This document shows, in pieces, positions 51,295-54,226 of a DNA stretch of 54,226 nt. The stretch comes from Anaerolineaceae bacterium. Its GTDB lineage: Bacteria > Chloroflexota > Anaerolineae > Promineifilales > Promineifilaceae. The stretch covers positions 1 to 54,226 of the forward strand of contig PABI01000098.1 of NCBI GenBank assembly GCA_002699125.1, read 5' to 3'. Under the pieces are notes generated by a model, which ran no database searches, had not been told where the DNA came from, and was given only the letters and a program-made list of their open reading frames with translations. The position numbers were made by a program, and so were the translations under genes. The first letter of the stretch is position 1. Each line of letters begins with the position of its first letter.

Positions 51295-52809
51295 ATGAAG
51301 ATGAGTCGATTGATGAATGAGACGCTGCGGGAGGCTCCGGCAGCGACGGAAGTGGCCGGGCACCAACTGCTGCTGCGGGCCGGATTTGTGCGGCAGGTGG
51401 CGGCGGGCGTGTTTAGCTATTTGCATTTAGGACAGCGCGCGCTGCAAAAGTTGGAAGCGATCATGCGGCACGAGATGGACGGCCTGGGCGGACAGGAAAT
51501 CAAAATGCCGCTGGTGCATCCGGCAGCATTGTGGCAGGCGTCGGGGCGCTGGTATGAAATTGATGCGGAATTGGGGCGGTTGGTGGATAGAAACGGCCGT
51601 TCCCTCACCCTCGCCCTTTCTCATGAAGAAACGCTGGCCGATCTGGCCCGGCAGGAAATCCATTCTTACCGGCAGCTGCCACAGATGGCGTACCACATCC
51701 AAACCAAATGGCGCGACGATCCGCGCCCGCGCGCCGGGCTGATCCGCAGCCGCGAATTTACCATGCTGGACAGCTACAGTCTGGATGCCAACGAAGCCGG
51801 GCTGGACGCGCAGTACCAGGCCCATCACGCAGCGTACTTCCACATTTTTGCCCGCTGCGGTTTGCCGGTGCTGGCTGTGGAGGCCGACGTGGGCATGATG
51901 GGCGGCACGCTGGCCCACGAGTTCATGTACCTCACACCGATTGGCGAAGATACGCTGCTGCTATGCGGCAATTGTGACTACCAGGCCAACCGGCAGGTGG
52001 CCACGTTCCGCAAGCCGGAAAAAACGGCCGCCACGGAATCGGTGCAGTTTGTGGCCGAGCTGGTGGACGGTGAAGAAGCGGTGGAGCAGGTGGTTACGGC
52101 CGTATTCCCCCAAAACACCCAAATCAACGAAACCAAGCTGGTACATGTTCTGGATGCCCAGCGTCTGCGCTCGACGGCCGAACAAACCACTGACATCTGG
52201 GTGCTGGACGATGGCATAAATCGGGCTGGCTGGAATGGCGCGGTCCATAAGATCGCCGACATCACTGCCGCGCAGGATGGCGCTGCCTGCACCAACTGCG
52301 GCCAGCCGCTGCGCACGGCGCGGGCGGTGGAAGTGGCCAATATCTTCAAGCTGGGCACGCGCTACAGCCAGACGATGGGTGCAACCTTTGTCGACGAACA
52401 GGATGAAGCACGGCCGATTGTCATGGGCTGTTACGGCATTGGCGTCACGCGGCTGTTGGCCTGCCTGGCCGAGCATCATCACGATGAAGACGGGCTCACC
52501 TGGCCGGTGGCAATTGCTCCGTACCAGGTACATTTGTTGGCGCTGCGCGGTGGGGAAGAAGCGGCCATCTCCCTCTACACCCAATTGCAAGAAACAGGTG
52601 TGGCAGTTTTGCTCGATGACCGGGATGAACGGCCAGGCGTTAAGTTCAATGACGCCGACCTCATCGGGCTGCCGCTGCGCCTGACGGTGAGCCAACGTTC
52701 TCTGGCTTTTGGTGGTGTGGAGGTGGCGGCGCGGGCTGGGGGAGAAACGGCCGTTGTGCCCCAGGACGATTTGCTGACCTACATAACAAACTGGCTGACC
52801 AACGCTTAG
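51295..52809 (+). CDS. proS: Prolyl-tRNA synthetase
   Basis: The 504-residue class II synthetase begins MKMSRLMNETLREAPAATEV. Motif 1 includes QEIKMPLVHPAALW, motif 2 includes KWRDDPRPRAGLIRSREFTMLDSYS, and motif 3 includes GCYGIGVTRLLACLAEHHHDE; the anticodon-binding domain follows (~410-504). Bacterial-type ProRS is usually ~570 residues because of a ~180-residue editing (INS) insertion between motifs 2 and 3. Here that region is much shorter, with a CGNCDY and a CTNCGQ pair that may bind zinc. It attaches proline to tRNA-Pro. The start has no good ribosome site. Confidence 0.93.
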   Translation: MKMSRLMNETLREAPAATEVAGHQLLLRAGFVRQVAAGVFSYLHLGQRALQKLEAIMRHEMDGLGGQEIKMPLVHPAALWQASGRWYEIDAELGRLVDRNGRSLTLALSHEETLADLARQEIHSYRQLPQMAYHIQTKWRDDPRPRAGLIRSREFTMLDSYSLDANEAGLDAQYQAHHAAYFHIFARCGLPVLAVEADVGMMGGTLAHEFMYLTPIGEDTLLLCGNCDYQANRQVATFRKPEKTAATESVQFVAELVDGEEAVEQVVTAVFPQNTQINETKLVHVLDAQRLRSTAEQTTDIWVLDDGINRAGWNGAVHKIADITAAQDGAACTNCGQPLRTARAVEVANIFKLGTRYSQTMGATFVDEQDEARPIVMGCYGIGVTRLLACLAEHHHDEDGLTWPVAIAPYQVHLLALRGGEEAAISLYTQLQETGVAVLLDDRDERPGVKFNDADLIGLPLRLTVSQRSLAFGGVEVAARAGGETAVVPQDDLLTYITNWLTNA

Positions 52810-53193
52810 ATTTTCACCGCGGTTCGTCTTTTAAAGGTATCCAAAAGCGACTTTTTGGTGACAATATGCCCCAATTCATGCAGATTTCATGCAAAACGCA
52901 TGAGATTTTGGCTTCAATCCGACCATAATCGGCAATGGGTAAGTATATCTTGATTACGGTCAGGCATGTGCTGGCCCATAATCTTCCTCCGTCTACAAAA
53001 ATTCATAGGGGTTTTTTTGTAGACCGAAAGGGGCACAGTTGACAACAACTTTGCCCCTCGTTTTGACCGCCATGTTGTGAATCTATTTTCAGTTTCAATG
53101 GAGGTGAATTGGGAAAACGTAAAAAATAGGAAGCATTTAGGAAGCAAACGAGTTTTATCAAAAACCCACCATTCCTGAGAGGAGGAATAACCC
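52810..53193. other. Intergenic region upstream of the solute-binding lipoprotein
   Basis: It contains TCATGC/GCATGA (52887-52903) and GACCATAATC/GATTACGGTC (about 52920-52963, 9 of 10) inverted repeats, either of which could be an operator. GAGAGGAGG at ~53177 is a strong ribosome site for the next gene. No promoter was assigned with confidence. Confidence 0.5.
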
Positions 53194-54226
53194 ATGTCTT
53201 TACAAAAACGCTGGGCATTAATTGCCCTACTTGTTGCGCTGGGTGCCGTTGTTTTGGCAGCCTGTACCCCCGCAACCGAAACTGTAACTGTAGAAGTTAC
53301 CCGCGTTGTAACCGAAACAGTTGTTGAAGAAGGCGAAACTGTGGAAGTTACCCGTATTGTGACGGAAACAGTTGTAGAAACGGTTGCAGTTGAGCCAGAA
53401 GCGGAACCGGCCGGTCCCAAAGACCTGATCGTTTGTATGGCTCAAGAACCAGACAGCCTCTATCCGTACGGCACCTCCATGTTGGCAGCCCAGGCTGTGC
53501 AGCATGCCATCTTTGAGAACAACACCACGACATTGTCCTATGCTTACCAGGCACGTGGTATAGAAAAAGTACCCAGCCTGAATGACGGTGATGCCGTTGT
53601 CAATGAGGTAGAGGTAAATGCTGGTGACACCGTTGTCGATGCCGCCGGTAACGTTGCGGTTGTCGAAGAAGGCACCGTGCTGATCAACAGCGCCGGTGAG
53701 GAAGTTGCCTTCGATGGCACCCCCGTCATGATGGAGCAAATTGTCGTTGACTTCACCATGAAGCCGCGCGTTTGGAGCGATGGCACACCTGTAACCGCAA
53801 ATGACTCCGTTTACAGCTTCAACGTCCTTGGTGATCCCGATACGCCAGCCAGCAAGTTCACGGTTGAACGCACCACCAGCTACGAAGCCACCGGTGATCT
53901 GACCACCCGTTGGACCGGCGTTCCTGGTTTCAAAGATTCCACCTTCTTCATCAACTTCTGGCAGCCCCTGCCCGAGCATCTTTGGAGTGGCCTGAGTGCA
54001 GCAGAAATGCTGGAAGCGGAAGCTACCAGCCGTCTGCCCGTTGGTGATGGCCCCTTTGCTATCGCAGAATGGGTTGCCGGCGACAGCATCCGCATGGTTC
54101 CCAACGAATTTTACTATGTTGAAGACCAGCCCTATCTGGACAGCCTCACCTACAAGTTCATCCCGGACACCAACCAGCTGATCGCTCAGCTGCTCTCCGG
54201 TGCTTGTGACATCGGTACGCAGGACG
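53194..54226 (+). CDS. Family-5 extracellular solute-binding lipoprotein (partial, cut by window end)
   Basis: The open frame runs 344 codons to the window edge. Lipobox LAAC lies near residue 24, followed by a stalk TVTVEVTRVVTETVVEEG with a second copy, then the start of an SBP_bac_5 domain (IVCMAQEPDSLYPYGTSML, FTMKPRVWSDGTPVTANDS, PLPEHLW, VGDGPFAIAEWVAGDSI). These proteins bind peptides or other solutes for ABC import. A permease is expected beyond the window. A ~45-residue Asp/Glu-rich insertion (LNDGDAVVNEVEVNAGD) interrupts the usual early strand region. GAGAGGAGG precedes the ATG by ~8 nt. Confidence 0.92.
   Translation, partial: MSLQKRWALIALLVALGAVVLAACTPATETVTVEVTRVVTETVVEEGETVEVTRIVTETVVETVAVEPEAEPAGPKDLIVCMAQEPDSLYPYGTSMLAAQAVQHAIFENNTTTLSYAYQARGIEKVPSLNDGDAVVNEVEVNAGDTVVDAAGNVAVVEEGTVLINSAGEEVAFDGTPVMMEQIVVDFTMKPRVWSDGTPVTANDSVYSFNVLGDPDTPASKFTVERTTSYEATGDLTTRWTGVPGFKDSTFFINFWQPLPEHLWSGLSAAEMLEAEATSRLPVGDGPFAIAEWVAGDSIRMVPNEFYYVEDQPYLDSLTYKFIPDTNQLIAQLLSGACDIGTQD

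Larger units (their letters stand above)
1892..52754. repeat. Dispersed palindrome ACGGCCGT (about 90 copies across the window)
   Basis: The octamer is at 1892-1899 and last at 52747-52754, with about 90 copies by hand count, roughly one per 600 bp. It is often extended to AAACGGCCGTTT. Most copies lie inside genes in all frames, where they encode T-A-V, N-G-R or R-P depending on frame. In a random sequence of this composition about one copy would be expected. Confidence 0.9.

Noticed and set aside
1..54226. CRISPR array or prophage
   Set aside because: No regularly spaced repeats, cas, integrase or phage structural genes were seen; the repeats found are dispersed palindromes and intergenic words.

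Overview
The window looks like a piece of a Chloroflexota (Anaerolineae/Caldilineae-like) chromosome. The base composition is mid-50s % GC by eye. The gene complement fits that group: a SARP/BTAD–NTPase–TPR regulator, a Ser/Thr kinase fused to WD40 propellers, MoeA fused to a binding-protein-like domain, many lipoproteins with Val/Thr or Ala/Thr stalks, and very large tandem-repeat secreted proteins. The phylum call is an inference from gene content, since no rRNA is present. A sequence-wide hallmark is the palindrome ACGGCCGT (often AAACGGCCGTTT). I count about 90 copies by hand, inside genes and between them; this resembles the way HIP1 behaves in cyanobacteria.

Layout. 1–5.4 kb: a divergent pair made of a partial SARP-type regulator (minus) and, on the plus strand, a small secreted protein with three 30-residue repeats followed by a LamG-domain protein. 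5.6–12.7 kb: a two-gene ABC exporter, lipoproteins, a membrane-anchored protein that looks like a catalytically dead metallopeptidase, and a lipoprotein/DinB/GNAT operon; an isolated microcompartment pentamer gene lies at 10.6–10.8 kb. 12.7–25.1 kb: a long minus-strand block that is the most notable system here. It runs signal peptidase I, RpiB, DeoC, a small zinc-ribbon protein, a permuted tandem BMC shell protein, a BMC hexamer protein, a BMC pentamer protein, a nucleotidyltransferase, a CoA-acylating aldehyde dehydrogenase, an unknown protein, a response regulator fused to a CpaE/ParA-like ATPase, a second tandem BMC shell protein, another pentamer protein, and finally the WD40 kinase. This matches the sugar-phosphate-utilising (SPU) class of bacterial microcompartment. 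DeoC would split deoxyribose-5-phosphate into glyceraldehyde-3-phosphate and acetaldehyde, the aldehyde dehydrogenase would turn acetaldehyde into acetyl-CoA, and RpiB would handle a pentose phosphate. All three enzymes start with nearly the same short amphipathic helix, the expected cargo-targeting signal. No PduL-type phosphotransacylase or alcohol dehydrogenase is seen in the window.

25.3–31.4 kb: tRNA-Lys with its own promoter and terminator, a GH3 glycosidase lipoprotein, MoeA–PBP, a MntA nucleotidyltransferase with a truncated HepT partner, and a PHP phosphoesterase. 31.6–43.2 kb: a 1456-residue cadherin-like/tandem-95 secreted protein, a small exported protein, a CtaG-like oxidase assembly factor, an SpoU methyltransferase, a metallophosphoesterase, malate dehydrogenase, a site-2-protease-like protein and methylmalonyl-CoA epimerase. 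43.6–54.2 kb: two overlapping lipoprotein genes (one with a VWA domain), a secreted beta-helix protein, an Ala/Thr-stalk lipoprotein, a 5'-nucleotidase lipoprotein, a putative structured small RNA with its own promoter and terminator, prolyl-tRNA synthetase, and the start of a family-5 solute-binding lipoprotein cut by the window end.

All family assignments were made by reading the sequence and recalling families; no search was run.
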